The notes under the pieces were generated by a model. The model was not told the DNA's origin and did no database searches. It saw only the letters and a list, made by a program, of their open reading frames with translations. Positions 28,172-38,469 of a stretch of 64,000 bases of DNA are shown here, in pieces. The first letter of the stretch is position 1. The number at the start of each line of letters is the position of its first letter. Origin of the DNA: Deltaproteobacteria bacterium (GTDB lineage: Bacteria > Myxococcota_A > UBA9160 > SZUA-336); the NCBI GenBank assembly GCA_029261895.1, contig JAJDAK010000100.1, positions 1 through 64,000 on the forward strand, written 5' to 3'. A program made the translations under genes and the position numbers.

Positions 28172-28741
28172 CTAGGCGCTTTCCTCGGCGCGGACCAGGT
28201 GCAGCGCGTGGATGAAGCTGGGTACGTTGGCGTGCCAACGATCCAGCGCCATGGTGATGAGCGTTTCCTCAATCGCGCCGAGCATGACAATGATCGTGGT
28301 CATGCGGAATGCCCAGGGCGAATCGAAGCCAAAGAGCAGGATCAACGCCATGCCCATTAGGATCGCGGTTAGTTTAGCGACCCAGGTGTGGTACGAGGTC
28401 AACCGACCGTAGCGAAGCCAACCCAACATGATAGGTCCGATGTAGCAGCTGACGCCTGCAGCGACGAATGGAAGTTCGTGCAGCACGATTTCAGGCCAGA
28501 GCCACCAGGTTGCAAATGGCAATGCCATGTAGAGCAATAGGTCCGCCCAGCTATCGAGCTTGGCGCCGAGTTCGGAGGTGAAGTGAAATCGTCGCGCGAT
28601 GTATCCGTCGGCGATGTCGGTGATGAATGCAGCAGCGAGCAACCAAAGAAAAACTGTGGCGTGCCCAAACCAGGCGAGACCCAGCAGAACCGGGATCGCG
28701 GCGATTCGCAATGCACTCAAAGCGTTGGGGATCTGCTTCAT
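28172..28741 (-). CDS. CDP-alcohol phosphatidyltransferase family protein
   Basis: DIADGYIARRFHFTSELGAKLDSWAD matches D(x)2DG(x)2AR...G(x)3D(x)3D. Confidence 0.92.
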   Translation of the reverse strand: MKQIPNALSALRIAAIPVLLGLAWFGHATVFLWLLAAAFITDIADGYIARRFHFTSELGAKLDSWADLLLYMALPFATWWLWPEIVLHELPFVAAGVSCYIGPIMLGWLRYGRLTSYHTWVAKLTAILMGMALILLFGFDSPWAFRMTTIIVMLGAIEETLITMALDRWHANVPSFIHALHLVRAEESA

Positions 28742-28957
28742 CGATGGACTCCTCTACGCCCGTGTTTAGTGCGAAGGTCGTGCCAAGATCTCAAATGGAT
28801 CAGTATTTCCTTTCTGTTTCAGTGGGTTAGGCGGATTTATGCGATTCCTAGCGATCCGCAAGAAGTGGAAGTGGAAGACACTTCCTATGGGGGGGACGAC
28901 ATTCACGGTACCGCTGCGTGTTGACGAGGGGATCGCGATCGGCGCAATCTTGCGTCT

Positions 28958-29146
28958 ATGGGTGGGTGGTTCTTGATCGCGTTCTTGATGGGTTCGTTGG
29001 TGCTGGTGGTGTTTCCCGCTAGCGCCACGACGTTCACCGTGACTGACTTTGCCGATACTGCGGAGGGCAGTTGCGATGCACATTGTTCGTTGCGTGAGGC
29101 CGAAGCGAGCGTTCTGCTCGCTGCTGGACTGAGATTAGATGGTTGA
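28958..29146 (+). pseudogene. truncated CSLREA-type exported protein (N-terminal remnant)
   Basis: MGGWFLIAFLMGSLVLVVFPASATTFTVTDFADTAEGSCDAHCSLREAEAS...: signal peptide plus CSLREA motif, then the ORF stops. Confidence 0.6.
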
Positions 29147-30311
29147 TTTTAAACATTTCCATGAATACGAGCTTCCAGAACGAATCCGTAGTGGTAACGG
29201 CGCGTTGGCGTGCGCGGATTTGCGGCGCGTGCCACGTTTAGGACTGAAACTTTCGGGCGGTGGCGCGTATACCTACCGCCCTACGCTAAAAAGTGTTGAA
29301 ATTGATCCTGGTTTGGAAACGGCGGAGTTGGTGGTGGAACTCAGCCCTGACGCGTGGCATGCGTTTGTTCAAGAGTATCGCTCTGTGCCGGGGCTTCTGT
29401 ATGCCGGTCTCGCGCGGATTGAGACCGGAAACCCGCTCATGTTTGTGCGTTGGGAACCCGCGTTGCGCGCGCTTTATCACGGGCGCCCCGTGGTGGATCC
29501 GAACCATTGTCTGATCGGGAGCTGGGAGCCCGGATTGAGCTTCGAGCCGAACTCGGATCCCACGATGATGCGTCGTTTTCTCGACGAGATGGGTTATTTG
29601 CGCGTGCGTCAGGTTTTTATGGAATCGGAGGTGGAAGTGCTTCGGAACGAAACCGATTGGCTCCGTGCCGAAACGGCGATCGATGATCCGCATAGCTGGT
29701 GGGGAGAAAACCGAACGGGCGAAAAGGTACTCACGCGTATCACCTACGCGGGAGATCGGTCTCCGCGAATCGCAACCCTCTACGATGACCTACGTGTTCT
29801 GCGGTTGATCCGACTTTCGGAACATCCGCTTCGTGCGTCACGCGATCGGGTTGATGGCGTGACGCTCTTGTTCAAGAATCGCGATATGACCGCGGGCCTT
29901 TCGGATTTGCCCTGGCATCGCGACTGCGGCCTAGGTGGCCACTCGGTGATCTGCCCCACATTGATTGTTGGAATTCATCTCGGCGCCACGACACCGGAGA
30001 ACGGCGACTTGCGCGTGATTCCTGGTTCTTGGCGCGGGACCTGCCACGCCATTGATACGTCGAGCCCCAATGCCCCCCGGGGAATTTCACTCGGCGCCGA
30101 GGCCGGCGACTGCACACTGCACTACGGCGACCTGATGCACGCCGCTCCGCCTCCGATGGGTAACGGTGGCTGCCGCACGACGCTTTACTTGACCTTTCTT
30201 CCGCCCCAGGCGTTTGAACACATCGGCGCGTATCAGGCGTACAACGACGTCTTGCTGGGGAATTCCGACCGGAAGGTCAGTCATCTTCGGGATCTGACTC
30301 CGGAGCGTTGA
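29139..30311 (+). CDS. phytanoyl-CoA dioxygenase (PhyH)-like protein
   Basis: LPWHRDCGLGGHSVICPTLIVGIHLGATTPENGDLRVIPGSW...GDCTLHYGDLMHAAPPPMGNGGCRTTLYLTF. Confidence 0.75.
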   Translation: MVDFKHFHEYELPERIRSGNGALACADLRRVPRLGLKLSGGGAYTYRPTLKSVEIDPGLETAELVVELSPDAWHAFVQEYRSVPGLLYAGLARIETGNPLMFVRWEPALRALYHGRPVVDPNHCLIGSWEPGLSFEPNSDPTMMRRFLDEMGYLRVRQVFMESEVEVLRNETDWLRAETAIDDPHSWWGENRTGEKVLTRITYAGDRSPRIATLYDDLRVLRLIRLSEHPLRASRDRVDGVTLLFKNRDMTAGLSDLPWHRDCGLGGHSVICPTLIVGIHLGATTPENGDLRVIPGSWRGTCHAIDTSSPNAPRGISLGAEAGDCTLHYGDLMHAAPPPMGNGGCRTTLYLTFLPPQAFEHIGAYQAYNDVLLGNSDRKVSHLRDLTPER

Positions 30312-30345
30312 ATTCGGGCTAGACTACGCTGATTAGGGGGATCTC

Positions 30346-31596
30346 ATGCTGGATTGGTTTGCCGAACAGCTCCGAAATACCGGTATGAACGACGCGTGGA
30401 TTTCGACCGCGTCGTTCGCTTTGGCGTTCGTCTCTGTCCTTGTCTTGAGTTGGGTCGCGAATGTAGTGGCACGGCGTCTGATACTACGTCTGGTCACACG
30501 ACTGGTTCATTCAACAAGTGGACAGTGGGATGATCGACTGCTCGAGGCAGGATTTTTCTCACGCGTCGCGCATTTTGCACCGGCGCTCGTGGTCTATCTC
30601 GCAGCAAACCTCTTTGGTGAAGCACAAGCGTGGATACAGCGCCTGGTTTTGGTTTACCTCATCTTCCTGACCATACGCGTACTCGATAGTTTAATTTCTG
30701 CATCGCAACGTATTTACCAAGCATCTGAACTTTCTCGCGAAAGACCGATTCGGGGCTATTTGCAGCTCGCACGACTCATCATCGTACTCGTGGGCGGCAT
30801 TTTCGTCATCTCGACCCTTCTACAGAAAGAACCGTGGGGGCTGCTGACGGGCCTTGGTGCGATGAGCGCGGTGTTGCTGCTGGTGTTTCGTGATTCCATT
30901 CTTGGCTTTGTCGCCAGTGTTCAATTGGCATCCAATAATATGGTTCGGCCTGGGGATTGGATTGAGATGCCACAGTTCAAGGCCGACGGCGACGTCATAG
31001 AAGTCGGTCTGCACACGGTGAAGGTTCAGAATTGGGATAAGACGATCACCACGATTCCGACCTATCGGATGGTGACGGAAGCGTTCAAGAACTGGCGCGG
31101 TATGGAGGAGTCCCAAGGGCGGCGCATCAAGCGATCGATACTGATCGATATGAACTCGATCAAGTTTTGCGACCAAGCCTTGCTCGATCGATTCGGAAAA
31201 TTCGCGTTGATTCGTGACTACCTGCGTCTCAAACGCGAAGAAGTTGCAGCGTTTAATCGGGAGCGTGGTTATGACACCGGTGAGATGATTAACGGTCGTA
31301 GTCTTACCAATATCGGAACCTTTCGGGCGTACGTAGAGGCGTATCTGCAGAATCACCATAAGATCAATCACAAAATGACGTTCCTGGTGCGCCAGCTTGC
31401 GCCGACGGACCGCGGTTTACCGCTCGAGATCTACGTCTTTAGCAACGACAAGGCCTGGGCCAATTACGAGGCCATTCAGGCGGATATATTCGACCACCTG
31501 CTGGCCGTCGTGCCAGAGTTCGAGCTTCGGATCTACCAGAGTCCGAGTGGTGGGGATTTCGCCCAGGTTTTTGAGCGAATGACGCCTGGTCATTGA
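30346..31596 (+). CDS. MscS-family mechanosensitive ion channel
   Basis: TM segments followed by SVQLASNNMVRPGDWIEMPQFKADGDVIEVGLHTVKVQNWDKTITTIPTYRMV. Confidence 0.92.
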   Translation: MLDWFAEQLRNTGMNDAWISTASFALAFVSVLVLSWVANVVARRLILRLVTRLVHSTSGQWDDRLLEAGFFSRVAHFAPALVVYLAANLFGEAQAWIQRLVLVYLIFLTIRVLDSLISASQRIYQASELSRERPIRGYLQLARLIIVLVGGIFVISTLLQKEPWGLLTGLGAMSAVLLLVFRDSILGFVASVQLASNNMVRPGDWIEMPQFKADGDVIEVGLHTVKVQNWDKTITTIPTYRMVTEAFKNWRGMEESQGRRIKRSILIDMNSIKFCDQALLDRFGKFALIRDYLRLKREEVAAFNRERGYDTGEMINGRSLTNIGTFRAYVEAYLQNHHKINHKMTFLVRQLAPTDRGLPLEIYVFSNDKAWANYEAIQADIFDHLLAVVPEFELRIYQSPSGGDFAQVFERMTPGH

Positions 31597-31625
31597 TTCG
31601 ATTCCCGTTGGTATAGAATGGGGCG

Positions 31626-33869
31626 ATGAACACATCTACCCAGACCCACTATCGTATTTGCCCCCTCTGCGAAGCGACCTGCGGCTTGGAGATCAAGACC
31701 GAAGGTCGCAATGTCACCTCGATTCGGGGTGATGCCGAGGACGTCTTCAGCGCGGGATATATTTGTCCCAAAGGGGTCGCGCTAAAGGAACTCGACGCTG
31801 ACCCGGATCGTCTGCGTGGGCCGATGGTTCGCCGAAATGGTGAACTGGTTCCCGCAACCTGGGACGAAGCGTTTGCTGAAATCGACAAACGTTTGATCGC
31901 GATTCTGGATGAACATGGGCCGGAGTCTGTAGCCGCGTATTCCGGTAACCCGTCTGCGCATAACACATCATTGCTGCTCTACAACCAAGCCATGTTGCGC
32001 GTGCTTCCGGGTAAGAATCGTTTCAGCGCGAGTTCGGTTGATCAGGTTCCCAAGCATGTTTCGTCTGGACTTATGTTTGGCACATTTCTTTCGATTCCAG
32101 TTCCCGACATCGATCGCACGCAGTATTTCCTGATGTTGGGCGCGAACCCAATGGCGTCCAACGGCAGTCTTTTCACCGCGCCAGATTTTCGCGGACGCGT
32201 TCGTAAAATGCAGGAGCGCGGCGGCAAGCTTGTTGTTGTTGATCCGCGTCGATCGGAAACTGCGGATGTCGCCGATGAACATCTATTCATCCGCCCAGGC
32301 ACCGACGCGCATTTTCTTGCCGCGATCGCGAATACCTTGTTTGCGGAAGGTCTTGTCAATCTGGGCCGCCTCGCACCACATACGAATGGACTGCTGGAGT
32401 TGGAGAAAGCGGTTGCGGAGTTTTCCCCCGAGCGTATGGCGCCGTTTTGCGGCATATCGGCGGAAACGATTCGTCGCGTGGCCGGAGAACTCGTCGACAA
32501 CCAACCCGCCGCGGTCTACGGCCGCATTGGGACCTGCACGCAGGAATTCGGAACGACCGTAAGCTGGTTGATCGATGTCATCAATGTCTTGACCGGGAAT
32601 CTCGATCGACCCGGGGGGGCAATGTTTCCGTTGGCACCCGCGTTTTCGTCCAACGCGCAGGGACGAGGCGGGCAGGGAAGTGGCGTCAAGCTCGGGCGCG
32701 GTCGCAGTCGGGTTCGCGGTGTGCCGGAAGTGATGAGTGAGTTCCCCGTCGCGTGTATGGCGGAAGAGATAGATACACCGGGTGAGGGGCAGATTCGCGC
32801 GCTGATCACGGTCGCGGGGAACCCCGCGGTCAGCACGCCGAATACGGCGCGTCTAAGTCGTGCGCTTGCTGCGCTCGATTTCATGGTCTGCGTCGATATC
32901 TATCTCAATGAAACAACCCGTCATGCGGATGTGATTCTTCCCGGTCTGTCTCCACTCGAAAATTCCCACTACGACATCGTATTCCCGCAGCTTTCGGTGC
33001 GCAACTGGGCACGGTATTCTCCGCCCGTCTTCGAGAAGCCCGATCGGCCTGCGGAATGGGAGATCATGCTGCGCCTTTCGGGAATCTTGATGCGACAAGG
33101 CCCGAGCGCCGACATCGCTGCTCTCGACGATTTCATCATTCGAATGCAAGCGCAATCGATGGTAAATCATAAGGACTCGACGATTGTAGATCGTGACGTT
33201 GAAGAAATTCTCAAAGCGCTTGAGCCGCGTCGAGGTCCTGAGCGCATTGTTGATTTCGCGCTGCGTTCGGGTCCGTACGGCGACGCGTTTGGCGAGCGTC
33301 CCGGGCTGACATTAAGGAGTCTGGAAGAGGCACCGCATGGGATCGATCTCGGCGCGTTGCAGTCGCGGGTACCTGAGGTGCTTTGCACACTGAGCGGAAA
33401 GATCGAGCTTGCACCGGAACTGATCGTCGGAGACTTGGTTCGGCTCGAGGAGTCCCTGGCTACGCGTAAGGAAGATCAAATGGTTCTGGTTGGGCGCCGC
33501 CAAGTGCGTTCGAATAACTCGTGGCTCCATAACCTGCCACTGCTCGCCAAAGGGCCCTTTCGATGCACCATGCAAATCCATCCCGATGACGCGCAGCGTC
33601 TCGGTGTGGCAGATGGGGCTAAAGCCGCCGTGAGTTCGCGAGCGGGTCGTATTACCGTCATTGCCGAATGTACGGATCGCGTTATGCCGGGCGTGGTGAG
33701 TATTCCGCACGGTTGGGGGCATGACGAAGACGGTGCATCGTTGCAGGTAGCTGCTGATCGCCCTGGGGCAAATAGCAATCGGCTCACAGACGAATTCGCC
33801 ATCGACCCCCTTTCGGGCAACGCAGTGCTCTGTGGTATTCCGGTGAGCGTCGAGCCTGCGTCGGTTTGA
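31626..33869 (+). CDS. molybdopterin-dependent oxidoreductase
   Basis: N-terminal Fe-S motif CPLCEATCGLEIK...YICPKG; AYSGNPSAHNTS; VDPRRSETADVADEHLFIRPGTD; C-terminal molydopterin dinucleotide-binding region. Confidence 0.94.
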   Translation: MNTSTQTHYRICPLCEATCGLEIKTEGRNVTSIRGDAEDVFSAGYICPKGVALKELDADPDRLRGPMVRRNGELVPATWDEAFAEIDKRLIAILDEHGPESVAAYSGNPSAHNTSLLLYNQAMLRVLPGKNRFSASSVDQVPKHVSSGLMFGTFLSIPVPDIDRTQYFLMLGANPMASNGSLFTAPDFRGRVRKMQERGGKLVVVDPRRSETADVADEHLFIRPGTDAHFLAAIANTLFAEGLVNLGRLAPHTNGLLELEKAVAEFSPERMAPFCGISAETIRRVAGELVDNQPAAVYGRIGTCTQEFGTTVSWLIDVINVLTGNLDRPGGAMFPLAPAFSSNAQGRGGQGSGVKLGRGRSRVRGVPEVMSEFPVACMAEEIDTPGEGQIRALITVAGNPAVSTPNTARLSRALAALDFMVCVDIYLNETTRHADVILPGLSPLENSHYDIVFPQLSVRNWARYSPPVFEKPDRPAEWEIMLRLSGILMRQGPSADIAALDDFIIRMQAQSMVNHKDSTIVDRDVEEILKALEPRRGPERIVDFALRSGPYGDAFGERPGLTLRSLEEAPHGIDLGALQSRVPEVLCTLSGKIELAPELIVGDLVRLEESLATRKEDQMVLVGRRQVRSNNSWLHNLPLLAKGPFRCTMQIHPDDAQRLGVADGAKAAVSSRAGRITVIAECTDRVMPGVVSIPHGWGHDEDGASLQVAADRPGANSNRLTDEFAIDPLSGNAVLCGIPVSVEPASV

Positions 33870-34087
33870 AAATTCGAGTCGCAACCTTGTTTGCCTCAGT
33901 CGGTCAAGTTTAGATGCACTGGTGTGACACGTTCGATTGGCTATAAGCATGGCGTGTGGCACGATGTTGGTTGGTGGCAGTGCGAGCTCCGTGCTGCCTC
34001 TGGTGCTCCAAAAGTTCCGGTTGGGTTTTCCTGTATTTCGTGAATCTGATGTGTTCGCTGAGGCGATGAAGCAAGGACAGCTACGCG

Positions 34088-36475
34088 ATGGCCAATGATA
34101 ACGATGGTTTCACTCTCACGTATGCACGGTGGGTGATTCGCCAGCGTTGGTGGGTCGCGATGGCTTGCATCGTCATGACGCTGGTAGCGGGCTACGGCGG
34201 CCAGTTCATCGTTTTCGATAACGACTATCGTGCGTTTTTCTCGAAGGCGAACCCCCAACTTACTGCGTTCGAAACGCTGGAGCGCATCTATACCAAGAAC
34301 GACAGCGTGCTCTTCGTTATTCGCCCGGACGACGGAAGTGTATTTAGTAAGAGAACGCTCCAAGCGCTGCATGAGATCACCGAAAAAGCCTGGCAGGTCC
34401 CATTTTCGACCCGTGTCGATTCACTCACCAATTTTCAGCATACGCGAGCTGATGAAGACGACTTGATTGTCGAGGATCTGGTCGCGGAGCCAGAAGCACT
34501 TCTCGATGCCGACCTGGTGCGCGTCCGCGAAGTAGCGATGAATGAACCAGTACTGCTTGGGCGCATGATTTCACGCGATGGTACGACGACTGGTATTAAC
34601 GTTCGACTCCAAGTTCCGGGTTTGTCGCTTGACGAACTCCCTCAAGCCGCAAACTTTGCACGCGGGATTCGTGATGAAATCAAGTCGAAGTATCCAGAGC
34701 TAGAAATCCGCCTAAGCGGCTCGGCGATGTTGTCGAATGCGTTTTCGGAAGCGCCTCAGAAGGATCTTCGGACCCTCATACCCGCCATGTACGGCATCCT
34801 ATTGGTTGCGACGTTCATCTTTTTTCGATCCATCGCCGGTACGCTCGTGACCGTGATCGTTGTCTTGATGAGCGTCATCACCGCGATGGGCGTGGCGGGT
34901 TGGCTCGAGTCGATTCGCCCGACTCTTGATGGAATCGGTCTCGCGGGACGCTTGGGCGGAAAATTAAACGGCGTGAGCGCATCGGCACCGCAGATCATTC
35001 TGACGCTAGCTATCGCGGATTCGGTCCATATTCTTGTCACGATGTTCGCCGAAATGCGTCGGGGGAGCGGCAAAAACGATGCGCTCGTAGAAAGCCTTCG
35101 CGTTAATGCACAGCCGGTGTTCCTTACCAGCTTAACGACGGCGATTGGCTTTGTGAGTTTGAACTTCGGTGACGCGCCGCCGCTTTGGCATCTCGGTAAT
35201 ATCACGTCGGTGGGTGTGCTGGCTGCGTATCTGTATTCGGTCACATTCCTGCCCGCTGTAGTTGCGATCCTTCCGATTCGAGTTCGCGAGAGTGCGGGCG
35301 ACGAGAACGACTATATGGCGAGACTCGCGGAGTTCGTGATTCGCCGACGCGTGGTGCTCGGGTGGGGCATGGGTGCTGTCGTGCTCGTGCTCGGTGCGGC
35401 TATCCCGCTTTTTGAGATCAACGATCGACCCATCGAGTACTTCGATAATCGCATGGAGTTTCGCCGCGACGCGGACTATGCGATCGAGCATCTCACAGGA
35501 ATCTACGCGATCGGTTACTCACTGGGCGCTGGTGAGTCCAGCGGTATCAATGAGCCCGAGTACCTTGAGCGGCTCGAGGCATTCTCGAATTGGCTTCGTG
35601 AGAAACCAGAAGTCGCGCACGTATTCACGTTCGCCGATGTGATGAAACGCCTCAACAAGAACATGCACGGGGATGATCCGAGTTATTACCGCGTACCCGA
35701 GGGCCGTGAACTTGCTGCGCAATACCTACTCCTATACGAGATGTCGTTGCCGTATGGGTTGGACGTTAACGACCAAGTTAACGTGGATAAGAGCGCTACC
35801 CGTCTCGATGCAACCATGGCTGATATCGATTTCAAGCGGCTCAAAGAAATCAAATATGAGTCTGAGGATTGGCTGCGAGAGAACGGTCTCAAGTCCATGG
35901 AAGCCGAGGGCGCGGGCACGGCGGTCATGTTTGCGTATATCGGTGAACGTAATATCTACGCGATGATCCGAGGCACCGCGCTTGCGTTTACGCTGATTTC
36001 GATCGTGCTGGTGATTGCGCTCAAAAGTTTTCGTATGGGCTTGGTGAGCTTGATTCCGAATATTGTACCTGCCATCATGGCATTTGGAATTTGGGCGTTG
36101 TTGTTTCGGAAAGTCGGATTCGCGATTTCCATCGTAACCAGCGTCAGTATCGGAATTATCGTGGATGACACGGTTCACTTCCTATCCAAGTACCTACGCG
36201 CTCGCCGCGAGCAGGGTTTGAGCAGTGAAGACGCGGTACGCTATGCCTTTCGAACGGTGGGTGTTGCGCTATTCGTAACCTCAGCGATTTTGATCGTTGG
36301 CTTCGGTGCTCTCGCGACAAGTGCATTTTGGCCGAACGCGACACTCGGCATGCTGACCGCACTCACGATTACGTGTGCACTGTTTGCGGATTTTCTTTTG
36401 CTACCGTCGTTGTTGATGGCGATTGACCGAAAGCAACGAGGAAGGACTGTTGATGAGCGTCAGCAAGCGGCTTAG
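34088..36475 (+). CDS. RND/MMPL-family transporter
   Basis: Duplicated TM bundle architecture; VTSVSIGIIVDDTVHFLSKYLRARREQG; SVITAMGVAGWLES. Confidence 0.93.
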   Translation: MANDNDGFTLTYARWVIRQRWWVAMACIVMTLVAGYGGQFIVFDNDYRAFFSKANPQLTAFETLERIYTKNDSVLFVIRPDDGSVFSKRTLQALHEITEKAWQVPFSTRVDSLTNFQHTRADEDDLIVEDLVAEPEALLDADLVRVREVAMNEPVLLGRMISRDGTTTGINVRLQVPGLSLDELPQAANFARGIRDEIKSKYPELEIRLSGSAMLSNAFSEAPQKDLRTLIPAMYGILLVATFIFFRSIAGTLVTVIVVLMSVITAMGVAGWLESIRPTLDGIGLAGRLGGKLNGVSASAPQIILTLAIADSVHILVTMFAEMRRGSGKNDALVESLRVNAQPVFLTSLTTAIGFVSLNFGDAPPLWHLGNITSVGVLAAYLYSVTFLPAVVAILPIRVRESAGDENDYMARLAEFVIRRRVVLGWGMGAVVLVLGAAIPLFEINDRPIEYFDNRMEFRRDADYAIEHLTGIYAIGYSLGAGESSGINEPEYLERLEAFSNWLREKPEVAHVFTFADVMKRLNKNMHGDDPSYYRVPEGRELAAQYLLLYEMSLPYGLDVNDQVNVDKSATRLDATMADIDFKRLKEIKYESEDWLRENGLKSMEAEGAGTAVMFAYIGERNIYAMIRGTALAFTLISIVLVIALKSFRMGLVSLIPNIVPAIMAFGIWALLFRKVGFAISIVTSVSIGIIVDDTVHFLSKYLRARREQGLSSEDAVRYAFRTVGVALFVTSAILIVGFGALATSAFWPNATLGMLTALTITCALFADFLLLPSLLMAIDRKQRGRTVDERQQAA

Positions 36476-37247
36476 TTTAGGCATCCTATTTTTAGCGATC
36501 GCGTTGCCCGCGGTTGCGGAAACGCCCCAAGAGAAGGGTCATGCGATCGCAATCGAAGCAGATAGTCGCGATACGGGCTTCAAAGATTGGAAGGGTACAC
36601 TTCGAATGGTTCTCATGAATCGTCACGGCGAAACCAGCGAGCGGGAATTGCGCATGCGCAGTCTCGAGGTTCCGGCTGAAGACGAAGGTGATAAGACGCT
36701 CATTGTTTTCGACAACCCGCGTGACGTCAAAGGAACCGCGTTGCTCACCTTTACGCACATTCTGGAGCCGGACGATCAATGGCTGTATTTGCCGGCACTG
36801 AAACGTGTGAAGCGAATTAGCTCAAACAATAAGAGCGGGCCGTTCATGGGCAGTGAGTTTGCGTTCGAAGACTTCAGTGCACAGGAAGTGGACAAGTACA
36901 AGTACGAATGGTTACGGGATGAGAAACTCGGCGACATAGACTGCTTTGTGAATACTCGTTATCCGCAATACGGAAATTCGGGATACACGCGCCAGATTAC
37001 GTGGGTCGACAAGGAACACTACCGAGTTCACAAGATCGAGTTCTACGATCGCAAAGATGCTCTATTGAAAACGATGGTGCTGACCAAATATCGTCAGTAT
37101 CTGGATCGCTATTGGCGCACGCACGATATGTTCATGGAGAACCATCAAACGGGGAAGACGACGCGGTTGGTCTGGGGTGATTACGAATTTCAGAGTGGTT
37201 TGAGTGAGAAAGACTTTTCCAAAGCGACGCTACAGCGCATGCGCTAG
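36453..37247 (+). CDS. outer membrane lipoprotein-sorting (LolA-like) protein
   Basis: Signal peptide; DPRDVKGTALLTFTHILEPDDQWLYLPALKRVKRISSNNKSGPFMGSEFAFEDF; start at MSVSKRLS after GAAGGA SD. Confidence 0.88.
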   Translation: MSVSKRLSLGILFLAIALPAVAETPQEKGHAIAIEADSRDTGFKDWKGTLRMVLMNRHGETSERELRMRSLEVPAEDEGDKTLIVFDNPRDVKGTALLTFTHILEPDDQWLYLPALKRVKRISSNNKSGPFMGSEFAFEDFSAQEVDKYKYEWLRDEKLGDIDCFVNTRYPQYGNSGYTRQITWVDKEHYRVHKIEFYDRKDALLKTMVLTKYRQYLDRYWRTHDMFMENHQTGKTTRLVWGDYEFQSGLSEKDFSKATLQRMR

Positions 37248-38469
37248 CGCGATCGCGTGGTCGTTCTATGTGTTCTTGGCTTCCGTGCTGGGTTCTGCCC
37301 CGCGGGCGGATGCTGCCGATAGCCTGGATCTGCCCGGAGAACTGACAGGGTTCGTCGCGCTAGACAGCCGTGTCTTTTTCAATTCGCGGCAGTTTCCCCA
37401 GCAAGCGCATCATTCTGGGCTGCTGAGCCTGGTTGCTGCGCCTGAGTGGTACCTGGAATGGAACGGTGGTGACGACGCGGTGCTTTTCTCACCGTTCTAT
37501 CGGGGGGATCTTCAGGATCCAGAACGTGCGCACTGGGATATTCGCGAAGCCAACTACCTGCACGTGGGTTCTAGTTGGGAGCTTCGTGCGGGCATCGCCA
37601 AAGTCTTTTGGGGAGTTGCCGAGACTCAGCATTTGGTCGACATCATCAATCAGACCGACGCTGTTGAAGATACTGACGGTGAAGACAAGCTGGGTCAGCC
37701 GATGCTGCATCTCAAGTTGGTTCGAGATGCCGGTGTGTTTGAGTTCTTTTCACTGCCCGGCTTTCGAGAGCGAACTTTCCCAGGGCGACACGGCCGACTG
37801 CGCGGCCCGCTTGTTGTGGCGGTCGACGATCCTGTCTTTGAGTCCTCAAAGGGGCAACGTCATATCGATTGGGCCGCACGCTGGAGTCACACTCTTGGCA
37901 GTTGGGATGTTGCGCTCTCGCATTTCTACGGCACTTCGCGCGAACCGCGGTTAGTGTCGGGACTTGATCGTAAGGCGCGCCTACGCTTGATCCCGTTCTA
38001 CGACATCATCAACCAAACGGGGGTGGAGGTTCAGTACACAGGCGACAGCTTGCTACTTAAGTTGGAGGCGATCGGTCGTGAGGGTCAGGCGCAATATCGA
38101 GCGGCGTTTGTTGTGGGGTTTGAGTACACGTTCTTTCAGTTTTGGAAGGCGGCGGATATTGGAATTTTGAGTGAATACCATTTTACAGATGCGGATCATT
38201 CTGCGCCGCTTTCGAGCTTTGAACACGATCTCTTCACGGGTGCGAGGCTCGCGTTGAACGACGTTGAAGACACGCAAGTTCTCGGTGGAGCGATCATCGA
38301 TACTGTGGACGGTTCCCTGTCTTGGAGCCTGGAAGCGAGCCGCCGCTTATCGGGAAATTGGAAAGTCGAGGTCGATCTACGCCTTTTCGGGAACATTCCG
38401 AGTCGTAGCCCGTTCGCATCATTTAACTCAGAAGATTTTGTTCAGCTGAGACTCACGCGATTCTTCTAA
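37204..38469 (+). CDS. putative outer-membrane beta-barrel protein
   Basis: Exported; alternating amphipathic strands; C-terminal EDFVQLRLTRFF ending in aromatic residue; follows RND and LolA-like genes. Confidence 0.75.
   Translation: MRKTFPKRRYSACASAIAWSFYVFLASVLGSAPRADAADSLDLPGELTGFVALDSRVFFNSRQFPQQAHHSGLLSLVAAPEWYLEWNGGDDAVLFSPFYRGDLQDPERAHWDIREANYLHVGSSWELRAGIAKVFWGVAETQHLVDIINQTDAVEDTDGEDKLGQPMLHLKLVRDAGVFEFFSLPGFRERTFPGRHGRLRGPLVVAVDDPVFESSKGQRHIDWAARWSHTLGSWDVALSHFYGTSREPRLVSGLDRKARLRLIPFYDIINQTGVEVQYTGDSLLLKLEAIGREGQAQYRAAFVVGFEYTFFQFWKAADIGILSEYHFTDADHSAPLSSFEHDLFTGARLALNDVEDTQVLGGAIIDTVDGSLSWSLEASRRLSGNWKVEVDLRLFGNIPSRSPFASFNSEDFVQLRLTRFF

Noticed and set aside
28839-28976. 45-aa ORF MRFLAIRKKWKWKTLPMGGTTFTVPLRVDEGIAIGAILRLWVGGS with TTFTV similar to the adjacent CSLREA remnant
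   Set aside because: Similarity is only about five residues and no SD is clear; not reported as a gene.
33312-33962. 216-aa minus-strand ORF over the molybdopterin oxidoreductase 3' end
   Set aside because: Mostly antisense to a strong CDS; no export signal or domain.
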